Shown here: positions 1-11,081 of the stretch, piece by piece
Numbering within the stretch: the stretch's first letter is position 1
How the letters are laid out: each line of letters opens with the position of its first letter
Source: Neckera pumila
Taxonomy: Eukaryota > Streptophyta > Bryopsida > Hypnales > Neckeraceae
NCBI GenBank assembly: GCA_963969595.1
Contig: OZ018408.1
Coordinates: forward strand, 1,426,001-1,490,000
Length of the DNA stretch: 64,000 bases
Direction of reading: 5' to 3'
Made by a program: the position numbers and the translations under genes
Notes under the pieces: model-generated
What the model was told of the DNA's origin: nothing
What the model saw: the letters and a program-made list of their open reading frames with translations, nothing else
The model's database searches: none

Positions 1-1941
1 CGACAGAGTTGAGTTCAAGAGAGTTAGTTTGAGATTGAGTCGTTTGAAAGATACTTGTTGGAGACACTCTATCGAAATTCCTGGTATTTCTGTGAATAGA
101 GACCGTGGTAGACAAATTTGGAAGACAGTCACTCCTGCGAGAGAGTTTTGAGAGACTCGGGCGGCAGAGGTTCGACGGAGATATCGGGGGTTCGTGATTT
201 CTTGTTTGCACAGTTACCCAAAGTTTCGCAAAGACCTACTCCTGCGAGAGAGATTTGAAAAAGAGAGACTGAAGCGAGAAAGATTCAAGGGACTATTGTG
301 AAAGAGATTTGACTGAGATTGAAGAGACCGTGAGCGTTATTGGCAGAGTTATCCTAATCGCTTCTTCACAAGAAATTCAAGACTATTGTAGAGAGCTCAA
401 GTTGGCAGCGGAGAATTCAGATATCGGTGAGTTCCTCAAACTCTGACAAGTTCAGAGTTCTGTATTCTCTGCGACCGATTTTGGCTTTTTTTTTTGACAA
501 TGAACAGTGAACCTCCGCGTGCGCGGAGGTTCACTATTCATTAAACTTGGACGGTGGACTCCGTTTGTTTAGAGGTCTCTCTTTTTAAACGAAAACAAAA
601 ACTAAAAAATGGGATGATTGACGTCACCTGCTATTGTAGTTGCCGCAGCTGAAACTCCGCGCGCTCTCCATCATCAACTTCCTTTCTCCTACGCGCTGTC
701 CTTGATGAGCAAGCAATTCCCTGAGGTTGAAGAGGTTGCCGCTCCAAATTTTGGGATTCTTCGAGCGTGCTTTTTACAGGTTTCATTTTGTTGCCCACCA
801 CTCCCGTTTTCCACCGTCATTGCCAATTTGCAATTCCACAGTCAATGTCAATTTGGATTTTGATTTCATCAGGCAAGAACGGTTTTCAGTTCCTATTGTC
901 GCAGCAGTCCCAAAAAATAGTAACAATAGACAGAATTGAAGACCTAGTGACCAAGAGAACTTCTAAGAGAGAGAGCACATGATTGAGAGTCCAGCAACCT
1001 GTCTAGATAACCGAGAGTCGATCTGTGGAGCAGACTGATCAGATCCTTCACTAAAAATTGAACAGTTTGTTGATCTCGTCAAACTGAGTGCAAATTGAAA
1101 TCTTCACCCAAGTGTGAGCAAGAGTTGACAACCATGAGAGAGAGCATGGCAGCAGGATGCACGAAATAAGCTTCAATTCCAAATTTCAATGAATGTCATT
1201 GGGAGGTGTATACCAAATTTATTGTGAATTGTTTTTGCTGGCGGAGACGGAGTCCTTCACATTTCTTCTTGATGGCAGCAAAAGTGTCGCTGGTGCAAGA
1301 CGTCGTACTGCTCTTCAAGCCTCCACAGCAAGAGTCTACGTGTCGATTCGTTGCTGTTGATTTTGTTGCAGGGATGTCGGTGCACAGCAGATGACGCAAG
1401 AGCTCGGCGGAATTGCGCAGATTCAATCTCGGTGAACATAAACCCTAACCTATGTCTTAGTCCTAGTGATTCCATGTTAGCGACTCTCCACGTTAGCAAG
1501 TTCAATACACTGTCTGTTATTGTAACGAATCTGGAAAAAAAAAAATTTGAAAGCACTAAGCTTACCCGGAATCTCGTCGCACTCCCAAGAACGGAAGGAG
1601 CAAGGTCAAAAGACAGGATAGACACGAATGACAAAGCACCAACTGTTCTGAGTTATTGCAAAAGTTCGATTCGGTACACTTAGAAGATTTAATGAAGTAA
1701 ACAATTGTAGTTGCTGCCTATTTGATCGCACAGAAGTCCAAGTACTGGAATATATTTGGTGTAGGTAGTGCCAAGGTCTTCAATTCATATCTGCAAAGTA
1801 ACTGTTCACTGATTTGACAGTAAAAGAAGTATATTTGAAGGTGAACTCCCTGATATAGAAATTCAGATTTTCCACTTTAGAAGTTATAACTTATCCACAT
1901 TGATGTTGCACACTTCACTCGTTTGAGTTTAGAGTACCACC
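1..1941. other. Gene-free 5' stretch, GA-rich
   Basis: I recognise no gene here. The first 450 bases are strongly purine-skewed (GAGAG-rich). A 15-base motif starting ACTCCTGCGAGAG occurs twice, at about 131 and 238, each followed by a GAGA-rich tail, so a degenerate tandem repeat is likely. Short open frames around 1250-1680 exist on both strands but show no recognisable domain and overlap each other. A telo-box-like AACCCTAACC lies near 1442. This could be a promoter or UTR of a gene outside the window, or transposon remains; the sequence does not decide. Confidence 0.4.
501..540. repeat. 40-bp near-perfect palindrome
   Basis: Positions 501-519 and 522-540 are reverse complements with one mismatch, around a 2-base centre. 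The arms contain GTGAACCTCCGCG. The GC-rich core lies in AT-rich DNA just after a run of T, so the strand could extrude a strong hairpin. Function is unknown; it could be the inner edge of a mobile element. Confidence 0.8.
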
Positions 1942-2586
1942 TTAGCCCCTAAATGCCCAAGGCACCCAAATCTGGTGTTTGCAAAACTTTGAAGTTAAAT
2001 AAAACCTAACCAAGTTATAATTTTTAGTAGTTTATATTTTTAGAAAGTTCTTCTTGAAGTCTAATTTTAGCACCAAAATCCGATCTTGAAGATAAATGAT
2101 AGTGATTTCTCTATTCAAGTTTTTGTACAAGGATACCCATTGCAATCTTGACTTCCCGTAGTGTTGAGAGCTCTTGGAAATGAGCCTCAAATACACTAGA
2201 TCTTGGAGAAAAAATCACATTCAAAATTCATTTAAAAAAATTGTAGAGTAGATTTTAAGAAGCCATAAATTGATTGGAGTTACACAAGTTAGGCCCTTTA
2301 ACCTCATATTTTTTTTGGTCACCAACTTTTTAGATTTGACTTGTGTAAAGAAGATTAAAAGATTTTTGCAGTTTTAGCACCCTCATGGTCAAACATCATA
2401 ATCTTTCACTCCATAAGAAATATTGTTATGTTTTCTTTCCCTATGATATCTTTAACATGTCTAGTTGGAATTTGTACGATTACAATTCCAAAAAAACTGA
2501 TACATCTTATCTAAATGTTGGCATTTTGTTCAATTTAGAGCAAATTCCAAGAAGCCCAAAACAAGCCTTGGACATTTAGGGGTTAG
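1942..2586 (+). mobile_element. TIR element, family B, copy 1 (TTAG target duplication)
   Basis: The element begins CCCCTAAATGCCCAAGGCA right after TTAG (1942-1945) and ends with the near reverse complement, CATTTAGGGG, right before TTAG (2583-2586). The terminal inverted repeats are about 19 bp. The interior is AT-rich, with no transposase frame. A second copy lies at 22314-22953 with the same interior (GTGTTTGCAAAACTTTGAA near the left end, GGTCACCAACTTTTTAGATT in the middle). Because the flank reads TTAG on both sides as a direct repeat, the four bases are a target duplication. It is a non-autonomous DNA transposon; the superfamily is undecided. Confidence 0.75.
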
Positions 2587-2927
2587 TTATGGAGCAGTTT
2601 GCCGCATTACTGCCCTTTGAATTGTATTGGTGTACATTAGATTTTTGGTTCATGCTTTAATGTCACTAAATGAAAATCAAGTCTCAAGAACTGTGCTTGT
2701 ATGGCTACATGTAGTCTCAGGTTATGGTTGAGAATAGACTTTCCAATGCTTTTAGCACTTTAATCCATACGTAGGAGTGTGAATTCTGGGAGGTCGTTGT
2801 AGAGCTGAGGAGAGATAACTGTGGGTACGACAGACTAATCTGTTGAGAACAAATATTATTGAATATGTATGATATTCTTATTGAATTCCAAATTGAGAGG
2901 GGGAGATCATTGTAATTGGAAAGTTCA
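2587..2927. other. Spacer between two TIR elements
   Basis: AT-rich spacer of about 340 bases between a family B and a family A element. I see no gene, RNA or notable repeat in it. Confidence 0.5.
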
Positions 2928-3848
2928 TTAACCCCTAAAAGTCCATTGTCCCTTCGGGGGACAAATGCGTTTTCAGGTAGGTACCTATGGGCTGAATTTT
3001 CTCCTCATTTTTTGAAACTTTTTTTGGAGGTAGAAAAGTTGATTAGCTTTGTGGGAATATAATTTTTTTCACAATTGGTGCCCCGGAACAAAAGTTATGA
3101 TCAAATAAGCTCAAACTGGGGATGGGGGGTAGCGCGGGCAACAAAAAGAATTCGCACTTTTTTTTTTTCCCAAGAGTATTTTTTTTCTCATAGAATATAA
3201 TTTTGTCTATCTAAAAAGCTTTGATTCATTTCATTTGGATTTGTTATGAGAAAATTATGGACATTCTTGTTTTTCGGGTAATTAGAGCATCTTTTTGAAA
3301 AAAATAACTTGTAGGACTCATTTCTGAATGCAATTTTTCAAATTTTCTTTTTTGGCATGGTTTAGTTTACTTGCTAAAACAATCCCACCATTGGGATTAG
3401 TGCATTTTAATTCCATCTAAAATATATGAATATTTTAGATTTTCCTTCTATCTTGTATCTACTTCTACTTAACAATTTTTTTAATAATGAAAATTAATTT
3501 TTTTTGAAAAAATAATTGTGGTAGATTTTCAACTCAATTCTCTACTTTAAACATTTAAAGCTCAAAACTCTGAAGTGCAAAAATTTAAATTTAAAAATGT
3601 TCAAAGTCAAAAAATCTAATCCCACAATGTGTTGGAAAACTTGTTTTTTCACTTTAAACGCAAATATCTTGCAATCTGTGTGGTAAAAAATTTTGAAATT
3701 TTTTCCACACATTCTTATAATTAGGTGTAAGATCCTATGATTAGATGTTCAAAAAAAACATATTTAATTTTTTTTCACTCTTTGTTAAAAAAATGGCAAT
3801 TTTGGATGTTTTTTGGCATAAAAAAGGCCTTGGGCCTTTAGGGGTTAA
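2928..3848 (+). mobile_element. TTAA-flanked TIR element, family A, copy 1
   Basis: Flanked by TTAA on both sides (2928-2931 and 3845-3848), starting CCCCTAAAAG and ending GCCTTTAGGGG. Near the left end lies a short subterminal hairpin (TTGTCCC, then GGGGGACAA). The interior is AT-rich and non-coding but strongly conserved with copies near 16.9, 19.8, 57.3, 60.2 and 62.2 kb. Shared landmarks are GGTACCTA(C/T)GGGCTGAATTTT, a TAGCTTTGTGGGAATATAAT segment, AAGCTTTGATTCATTTCATT and a right-terminal AAGGCCTTGGGCCTTTAGGGG. No transposase is present, so it is a large MITE-like non-autonomous element. Confidence 0.8.
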
Positions 3849-4905
3849 AAGGCGAGGGGTCTTAGGCACTTAGCAAAGTTATGCTTACTCCTTTTGCTTG
3901 AAGACCAGCTGGATGTTAATGGATGAGTTGCTGTTGGAGAGGGGAGCAAGTCGAGAATGGTTGATGTACTTTCTTGCTGACGTCTAGTTTTTTGAACTTT
4001 CTTCACTAATTCTATGCAAGTGTAAAGTCACCATGTTATGGAACTTGCACAAAATGATGTAGTATTATTTATGTGTTGCTTGATTGGGTAGGGAGGAATG
4101 TCGTACCTGCTTATTTGAAATGCTCAGGACTTGCGAATTAAAGGTTGCATAAGACAGTCGGTGGACTTTGTCTCTTGTTTTTTGGCTTACGTAGATCATT
4201 CATATGCTTATCAAGTAGTTGTCAGTACACGGTATTTCCTTTTTATTTGCTCATTGCAAGCGTTATAATAGATAGGGCATTGCAATACGCCTCTCTACCT
4301 CCATTGAGTCCAATTGGTTGACCAAGTGTAAATGAAGAAACAGAGGCAGTTCACGGCAGAAGACTTGACACAGTCCTCACCACGCATATTGAAGACACTA
4401 GATGAAGCAATGTAGTAATTGGAGGTTATTGTAGTACATGTGACATTATTGTAGAATGTGTAGAAGTCCAATTTTAGGGTGTGTTTATTTTGAAAGTGTC
4501 AGTAGATATTGGAGTGGATTTTCTATGTGTTGTGTGAATCAAATCTCTGAAATGAGAAGGTCATGCCTTCAATATCATTTCAATTTCCTAAATAAATTTT
4601 CCTGTGATTAATGTGGTTTCTGTTGTTCATGTGTTATTGGCATAAAAACAATATGATATGATTGTAATTGCAATTCACAGTGTTGAAAGACTAAAATATA
4701 AAAACAGAAAATGTAATTGAGATAAGACAAATATATTTTCTTTACTTGTTCAGCCTAAAAGTAATCTAGAAAGCATCCCCATACAAAATCCATATGCGCA
4801 AGTGAAGCACACAAAGATTTCAAAAAAGCAAAGTATTTTTAAAAATTTGGGGGTACTCAACTTTTCAAGAAAAACTTTTTTAATGAATAGTAATGCATAC
4901 GGTCA
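3849..4905. other. Gene-free AT-rich spacer
   Basis: No gene, RNA or clear repeat structure is seen. Composition is AT-rich with short T and A runs. It separates a TTAA element from the SWIM-domain relic. Confidence 0.4.
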
Positions 4906-4925
4906 TTGCACTTGGCCAAGTGCAA
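4906..4925. repeat. Perfect 20-bp palindrome
   Basis: TTGCACTTGG is followed directly by its exact reverse complement CCAAGTGCAA, with no spacer. It sits about 50 bases before the open reading frame of the SWIM-domain relic and could mark the edge of that mobile element or be a dimeric protein site. Role unknown. Confidence 0.7.
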
Positions 4926-4974
4926 AAATGCCTAATTCTGTGTTACATCTGGATCTGGTCCATCCAAGGGGGAG

Positions 4975-6156
4975 TTGAAGTTGAGAGCTGCAAGAAGAAG
5001 CGGAGACCCAAAGAAAATGGCGGAGGCACTCAATACTTTACCTGGAGCTGAGGGTGTGGGAACTCGCATATCACATCTAGAAGGAGAAGAGATCTTTGGA
5101 AGCATTAAGAGGAAGTTGGACGTTCCCATTGACAATGTAGGAGACTCACATCAACCTGACAAAGTCAATTTCTCTCAACTGCATGTTTGAACAAGGTCCA
5201 CTACGGCTTCTCTAGAATCTTCCCAAGGCAAAGGAGAAGAAGTTGAGGTGCAACCATCCCGACATGTTACGATTGCATTTGAAAGTGACTACGACATGTC
5301 AAAGTGGCACATTGCTAGGGTCAACCACAAATCGAACGTGAAAGATCAAGCTCAACAATGGGCATCAAACATGAAGTGCAGTGCTAAAATTGCAAAGGGA
5401 AGGAAGGGAACCCTAGCTCCAACCTGTCGTGGTCAAAAGCAAGATTGTGGGACTAAGCAAGAGGTGGTGGTAGACTTTTGGTTCTGTTGGGATGACATTG
5501 AACGATGTGTCAAAGGTACAAAGCGAAGCTACATTATAGATAGGCCTGAGGTGCCAGAGATTTGGCCTATTTTGACCGGGACCAACCTTAGTCAAGAAGA
5601 GACATTGTATTTGCAATACGCTGGCTTCCGTCTCCAAGAGCGTCCTATATTGTCGCCACGACGACTCTTCAACATGTCAAACATTTTCAAGAGTGTTTTG
5701 TATGATCAACCGCCGCTATAGGATGTAGATGTATATCCAACTGTTTGGAACAACCGAACCATCCGGAGAAATGCAAGTGCACCAACTACGGAACAGTGGA
5801 ACAAGTAGAAAAATGCTGGCAACATTAGAGGACAAATTCTGGGAGTGACCTTGCTTCCATTTCCAGGCCTAGGTGTAATAGTGTCATTGGAGACAGGGGC
5901 AGGTCCTAACAAAAATGTATACCAAATTATATTGGGCATGTTCCCCATATGGACATGCCCGGATTTTGTTCAGATGTCTATTTCCGCTATTAGAGGGCGT
6001 CTAGCATACATGAATTGCAAGCACTTATACTACCTATACCGTTGCTTCTGCAAAATGGACATCTATGATGACCAATTCATCCACGCACCTAGTTATAGCT
6101 TTAATGAGTTGAAACTTCTTCTACTTCAAGCAGAGATCATCACTATTCTAGAATAG
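4975..6156 (+). pseudogene. SWIM-type zinc-finger protein relic, probably transposon-derived
   Basis: One reading frame runs through the interval but is broken by in-frame stops at 5188-5190 (TGA), 5719-5721 (TAG) and 5806-5808 (TAG). The last part (5845-6156) resembles a SWIM zinc finger: WTCPDF, about 25 residues later NCKHLYYLYRC, then a DQFIHAPSYSFNE tail. SWIM fingers bind zinc through CxC...CxH. Here the first cysteine of CxC is tryptophan (ATATGGACATGC), another sign of decay. The middle part has a WHIARVNHKS...CSAKIAKGRKG region of the kind seen N-terminal to SWIM in Mutator-like and other plant transposase-derived proteins. The family link rests on motif recognition. No gene function is expected from this copy. 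Confidence 0.6.
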
Positions 6157-6669
6157 GATTGACCACATTCAATTTATGTTTTTATTAGTATTATATTAAT
6201 TTACATTTGGTACAATTGAAATGATGTAAAGTATGTGGACTGAAAAATGTTCATGCATTCATGACATATTGGAATTTGTCATTTGTCAAATGTTTTGAAG
6301 AAGAAAGTATGAATGACCCAAAACTACAATGTTGATCTCTCAGACAATAGTGAACATATGAATATGAGATAAATTTCTTTTATTTGCTGTGTTTTCTTTT
6401 CCTATTCATTTACATCCCTTTTTCCTATTTTATTGCTTCATTTACCAACAATGCTAGTATGTGAGCGCAGAGTGGTAATAACTAATAAGTCTGAAAATGC
6501 CAAGCAAGAGTAACAAGACCAAAGTTTCAGGTTTCCTATTCATATGTCTTATAACAATTGGCATTCTAGAACGTGCCACTATAAGAGGTGTCACCTTCGA
6601 TGGTCTTACATGCCAGAGGACCGTTTGGGGGAATAGCCTTTCTTCATCATTATATAGAGAATTATATTC
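6157..6669. other. Gene-free spacer
   Basis: AT-rich sequence downstream of the SWIM relic. Two short opposing open frames (6454-6748) overlap each other and the start of the next MITE, have no recognisable domain and are not called as genes. Confidence 0.4.
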
Positions 6670-6982
6670 TATTAGAGGAAATTTCAGGCCTCCGGAGGGC
6701 TGCTCCACGGCCCTCCGAGGTACCCTGAAATTTGTTTTTTTTTGCTGAAAAACTTGTTTTTCCCCTATTTCCGCCCTGCTGAAACTGTAGCAGCAGTGGC
6801 ACAGGAACCAAAATTTTCAAATAATAAATTATTAAAAATTAAAAATTAAATAAATAAATAAATAAATTTGCGAAAGCTGACTGCTGCAGGGAGTAGTCAG
6901 CTTGGTGTGACAGACCAAGCTTTTAATAGCTTGGTTTGTCACATTCTAGCAGCCCTCCAAAGGGTTCAATTTTTCTCTAATG
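6670..6982 (+). mobile_element. MITE, family G, copy 1
   Basis: About 313 bp with imperfect terminal inverted repeats of about 34 bp: the left end reads ATTAGAGGAAATTTCAGG then CCTCCGGAGGGCTGCT, the right end AGCAGCCCTCC then TTTTTCTCTAATG. Inside are a hairpin (CAGACCAAGC...GCTTGGTTTG, about 6910-6940) and a short AT block (TAAATAAATAAATAAA near 6850). A reverse-oriented copy lies at 20798-21688, where the AT block has grown to almost 600 bp. No coding capacity. The outer CATTAGAGG motif is shared with family H at 56.4 and 61.9 kb. Confidence 0.7.
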
Positions 6983-7839
6983 CCCAGCGGTTCTCTGACA
7001 TTTTGTTGAAAATACTAACTAAAGCATGTATAGATAAAGCACGTATAAAATAATAAATAAAGCATGTATAGACTTCGCCTCAATTGGTTTTTGAGTTTTC
7101 TTCATTTGCCTTTGAAATCCATTTAGATCCTAAACCCTTAAGGTTAAACTCAATGAAAAACGACTCCTAGGACCAACACGACACAGTCATTGATTTTTCA
7201 AAATTTCTTGGCAAAACGCTGCGGTCACCACCAGACTTCCCTATTTGGGGGGGGAGTCAAGGTTTCTTCAAAATCTTAGCTTCCATAAGAAATGACTCTC
7301 GATCTCACCATGTGAAGGATTCTTTTCTACTACAAATAATTTGAACACCACATAAAATATTTACTAGTCCATGGTCATAGGATATACAGTCATAGGTCCC
7401 AAATTTATCATTAATAGCAAAAAAAAAAAAATTTGGCAAAAAAATGGGATTTTTTTTTTCAGGCTTTAGGCTCACAGGCTCCACGCTCACAGGCTCACAG
7501 CTCCAAGCTCACACGCCAGCGTCGTTGCCGAGGGACACTTGGGCTTTTAGGGGTTAAGAGAGGTTCTACTATATGTTGCCGCTTAGATGAAAAGTCAAAA
7601 ATCGTAAATTTTTTCACCGGAGACTAAGTCCCTTGGTTTGATGTACTGTTTCCCTTATCAATGGAAATACTCCATTTGATTTAAATAATAATAAAAATAA
7701 AAATAAAAATAAATTTAAATTTAAAAAATATATATTTGTTGGTCTTGACACTTGACTCAATTGTGAGTATGTGTCAACGCCCTATGAGCCAGGGACAAGT
7801 GGACTCGTGGTGCCAAGTGTGATAAAGTAGGGCGAAAAC
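6983..7839. other. Spacer with an isolated TTAA-element-like end
   Basis: Upstream flank of PI31. At 7536-7556 the sequence GACACTTGGGCTTTTAGGGG followed by TTAA looks like the right end of another CCCCTAAAAG-type element, but no convincing left end is visible. Just before it, 7463-7515 holds an imperfect repeat of CAGGCTCACA/CACGCTCACA units. A run of AAATAAAAATAAA lies near 7690. No gene is seen. Confidence 0.4.
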
Positions 7840-7899
7840 TTGAGCCTCTCCGCTCATATAAACATGCAAGCGGTCGGAACCGACAACCAGTCTCTTCTT

Positions 7900-8008
7900 C
7901 TGCTTCCAGTGTTTGTTAGTTCCGCCTGTGAATTAGGGTTTCAAGGTCCCGTTTTTCTGCTTCAAGCGTTCGTTAGTTCCATCTGTGAATTAGGGTTTCA
8001 CGGCCCCG
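7900..8008 (+). promoter_or_regulatory. Tandemly duplicated telo-box segment in the PI31 leader
   Basis: A segment of about 52 bases is present twice with a 57-base period (7900-7951 and 7957-8008). Each copy contains AATTAGGGTTTCA, whose complement is the telo-box AAACCCTAA, common near the start sites of plant translation- and growth-related genes. The segment lies 80-190 bases upstream of the PI31 ATG, in the presumed 5' UTR or core promoter. An upstream open frame of 77 codons (7840-8073) spans the duplication and ends 17 bases before the PI31 start, so it could act as a uORF if the transcript begins before 7840. Confidence 0.5.
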
Positions 8009-8090
8009 AGCTTGTATTCTTGTCTTCAACGACAACTCTCAATCTGACTCACACAAATCAACCTCCGCTGTAGCAGCAGTAGGAGCAGCG

Positions 8091-11081
8091 ATGTCAACCG
8101 CGGGACCTGTTCTGGGCGTTATCCGCGCGTCACGTCCTTCTCTCCGCTCTGCTCTGGATCGCGCTGCTTTCGCCGTGCACGCTACGTTTCTATCGGCTGG
8201 CTATTCCCTCGTCGCCACTGGCACCAAAGCCAATTCCACCGCTGCAGGTTCTGTCTCTGCTCCTTGCTTGCTTGATCTCTGTGTGCGTCCAATTCGCATA
8301 TGGCCTTTCCGAGCTCTGGATCTATTTGATTGCACCGAGGTTACTGGAAAACGGAATATTTTCGGTCTTCGGTTTCTAATTCAGTGACAATTCGAACTTT
8401 TTCCAATGTTTGTCTGGTATGTTCAGCTTGAGAACAGAGTGATTTAAAGCAGAATCGATTATAAACGCAGTGTGAGGTAATTGAAAATTGGTGTGAATTA
8501 GGATATTCCGTTTTCCAGTAACTGAGGATTACATCATGTGCCCTACTGTGGAGCGAGTGGCAATGAGTTGTTTGATTGGAATGATTAATTGGACGCGAAG
8601 ATCGTAGTTTGAAATTTGGTGTTGTCGCGATTTAGCAGGAAGAGAGGAGGAGGCTGAGGTTGGAATCGATGGATGGGATGAGATGAACGGCGCATATGCA
8701 TTCCGGTATTCCGGAAGCGGTCAGGCCGATCTGTTGCCGACAGTTACAGTGAAATGCATAGCCATGGGCGACTCCCTCATGGTTGATGCCGTGTCATCGG
8801 ATTCGGATACTCCTGTACATACTGAGATTAAGTAATTGGATGGATCTATATTCTTTTCCTGTGGACTCGCATTATTGCCCAGGCAGTAGAACCCTTAGTA
8901 TTTTGATCTACTCTTGCGCGTTTGGGAATCTCTTATTAGAAAGAGAGCTTCCTCTTGCTTCTAATTCACGTATTGTCGATCCCATCGCAGGGCAAGCCTC
9001 TATGCAGCGGATGGAGATGCAGGCACCTATAATCAGCAGTATACTAACCTTGGAGGCTTGGTGAATCTTGTAAACTCGTCCATCCTGGGTAAAATTTCAC
9101 CAAAGAAAGAGAGAGCACATGCAGCTGCTTCAAGAACGTGTGTCTAATCCCTTCACTTCTTGATTTTGCCTCAACTTTTCAGTAGTAGCGCTTAATTTGT
9201 TTCAGATTATGGATTGCACATTTGATTTCGTGTGTTGCTCCTAACATGTTGAACTGTTCTCAGTATTTGCTGAAAGAAGCATCCCACTTTCGTGTAGACA
9301 TGGCACTAATTAATTGTGACGCCACTCTGCTGATAGCAGGACTACTCACGAGCAAATTGGTGAAGATAGGCGTTCATCGGAAATGGGTAGTTCCCTCAGA
9401 GATGACCGGCAGCGATCTGGTGGTCTTGGGTATGTAATATTATATGTTTTCTTAATTAATCTGTCGTCTTTGCTTTCAGCATCGTGGAAAACTGTAGAAC
9501 ACGTGTTCTGTGGGTACTTGGAGTTATTCTAAGCAAAGACGCATGACTATGTATTCCTACCTTTCGTTGTGAGCAGATTTGCGTATCCTCAAGTACCAGG
9601 ATTTGATGGTAGCGATCTTTTTCCTTCACCAGGAGGAGGAGTTTTTGTTCCACGGTGAGATGCTCACTTGCTTAATCTTCTGCTGCATCCCTTTAGTTAG
9701 AAGCTATGCAGCAAAATTTGAGGGTGGAAGTATAGTGATGAACTTTGTGCATTTCAAATGTTGCTGAACACCGTAATTATTTTGTGCAGTGGGAACCCCT
9801 TCGGAGGTCCTGGAATGCTAGTCGGTGCGTCCCTCTATCCTCCTTTGCAGTGTGCTATTGTTTCTCTAGCATTCTCCTATGTGTTAATTTCGAATACTGG
9901 ATCAAATTGGTACGTCGTCTGACTAGGCTTGAGCTAAGATATGATCGGGGTACTGATGTGTAGGCCCAAATGATCCACGATGGGGTCAAGTGGGGGTGCC
10001 TCGACCAGACCATCCTAGTATCGGTGGTGTTCCGTACGTGATATTTCATCCCTTCTCGACTTCTTGAAAATAGGACTACTTTTTGTTTTAGCTGCAGATG
10101 GCTTTAATGACAATGGACAAACTTGGTGACCTTGTTCGTTTTTCAATATTGTCTGAATTAAGAACCATTACACCTATTTCTAGAATGAAGTGGGATCAGT
10201 GTGTCTCTTAACTCCGATTGTCTTCGGCCCCCTCCCGTCTCTTGTTGAGTATTATATTTTCCATTAATCACTTGAAACCAAATTTGAACAGGCACGATTG
10301 AACATAGCTGACATTTTTGTGGGGATTAAATGTTTGCTCTGCAGAGGTGTGCCACCAGGCGCTCGGTTTGACCCTTATGGACCACCAGGAGTTCCAGGCT
10401 TTGAGCCTAGCCGCTTTACGAGGTAGTGTATCGTTTCGTACCTTCTCAAGATGCATGGCTTTCATGCATCTTGAGATTGAATCAGTGATTGTTGATTGTC
10501 CCTCACTATCACCTACAGATCCTCATCTGATCTGTTGCTTTTGTTAGTCGAGCGTATTAGCTGGTTAATGTTTTCATACTTGACCAAGGTGCTAATGAGG
10601 AACCCGTCCACATTTTTAAGCGCTACTGTTTTGTTCTTAGCTGCAGGGCTTTCATGACAATGGACAAAGTTGCTTAGCCTGTAGGAAAGTACTTATCCTG
10701 TATGTGTGCCATGTATCGTTACCTGGATCACTTTTAAGTTACATTCTGGATTTTATGTTTTTTAACCTAGGTTAATTCCCGAACTCTTTTCAAAATTTTA
10801 GCCTGCAGAGTGAATTGCTGTGGATTAACTCAATGTTCGTGCTTCACTAAATGTCAATTTGAAGGAGGTTTTTGTACTGTATAAGATTTAAGAACTTGTT
10901 TGTAAATGTTGATATGTGAGGCAGGTTTTGTGCAAAGAAGAAATTGTTCGGTCATTGAAGTAATCCTTAATTTCAACCACTTGGTAAAGTATACTCAAGA
11001 AATGGTTTGTTGTGCAGGGATCCAAGGAGAGGACCGGGCGGTCACCCTGATTTGGAACATTTTCCTTCCTCCGACTTCTAG
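8091..11081 (+). CDS. PI31: Proteasome inhibitor PI31-like protein, nine exons, 303 aa
   Basis: Exons: 8091-8247, 8639-8831, 8991-9137, 9340-9429, 9577-9654, 9790-9824, 9964-10033, 10345-10422 and 11018-11081. All introns are GT-AG and the joined length is 912 nt, an exact reading frame. PI31 binds the 20S proteasome and also acts in proteasome assembly and transport. The N-terminal FP domain (about residues 1-150) starts MSTAGPVLGVIRASRPSLR, followed by FAVHATFLSAGY and GIDGWDEMNGAYAFRYS, as in plant PI31. The C-terminal half is the usual Pro/Gly-rich disordered region: GARFDPYGPPGVPGFEPSR, then a DPRRGPGGHPDLEHFP tail ending in SSDF. Length is close to the roughly 300 residues of the plant family. 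The start is the first ATG that opens the conserved FP domain. Housekeeping function is inferred from the family. Confidence 0.92.
10445..10475. repeat. Perfect 13-bp inverted repeat in PI31 intron 8
   Basis: CTCAAGATGCATG and its exact reverse complement flank a five-base loop (GCTTT). It starts about 22 bases inside the intron that follows exon 8, close enough to the 5' splice site to form an RNA hairpin there. A role in splicing is only a guess. Confidence 0.6.

Noticed and set aside
1257..1634. 125-codon open frame on the minus strand
   Set aside because: No recognisable domain, overlapped by open frames on the other strand, no splice or start context; treated as chance.
7131..7556. Complete TTAA element ending at 7556
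   Set aside because: The right end is convincing, but the candidate left end (CTAAACCCTTAAGG) matches it poorly; reported only as an isolated end.
9089..9137. PI31 exon 3 ending at 9088
   Set aside because: The GT at 9089 leaves the wrong phase for exon 4; reading to 9137 gives a continuous in-frame junction.
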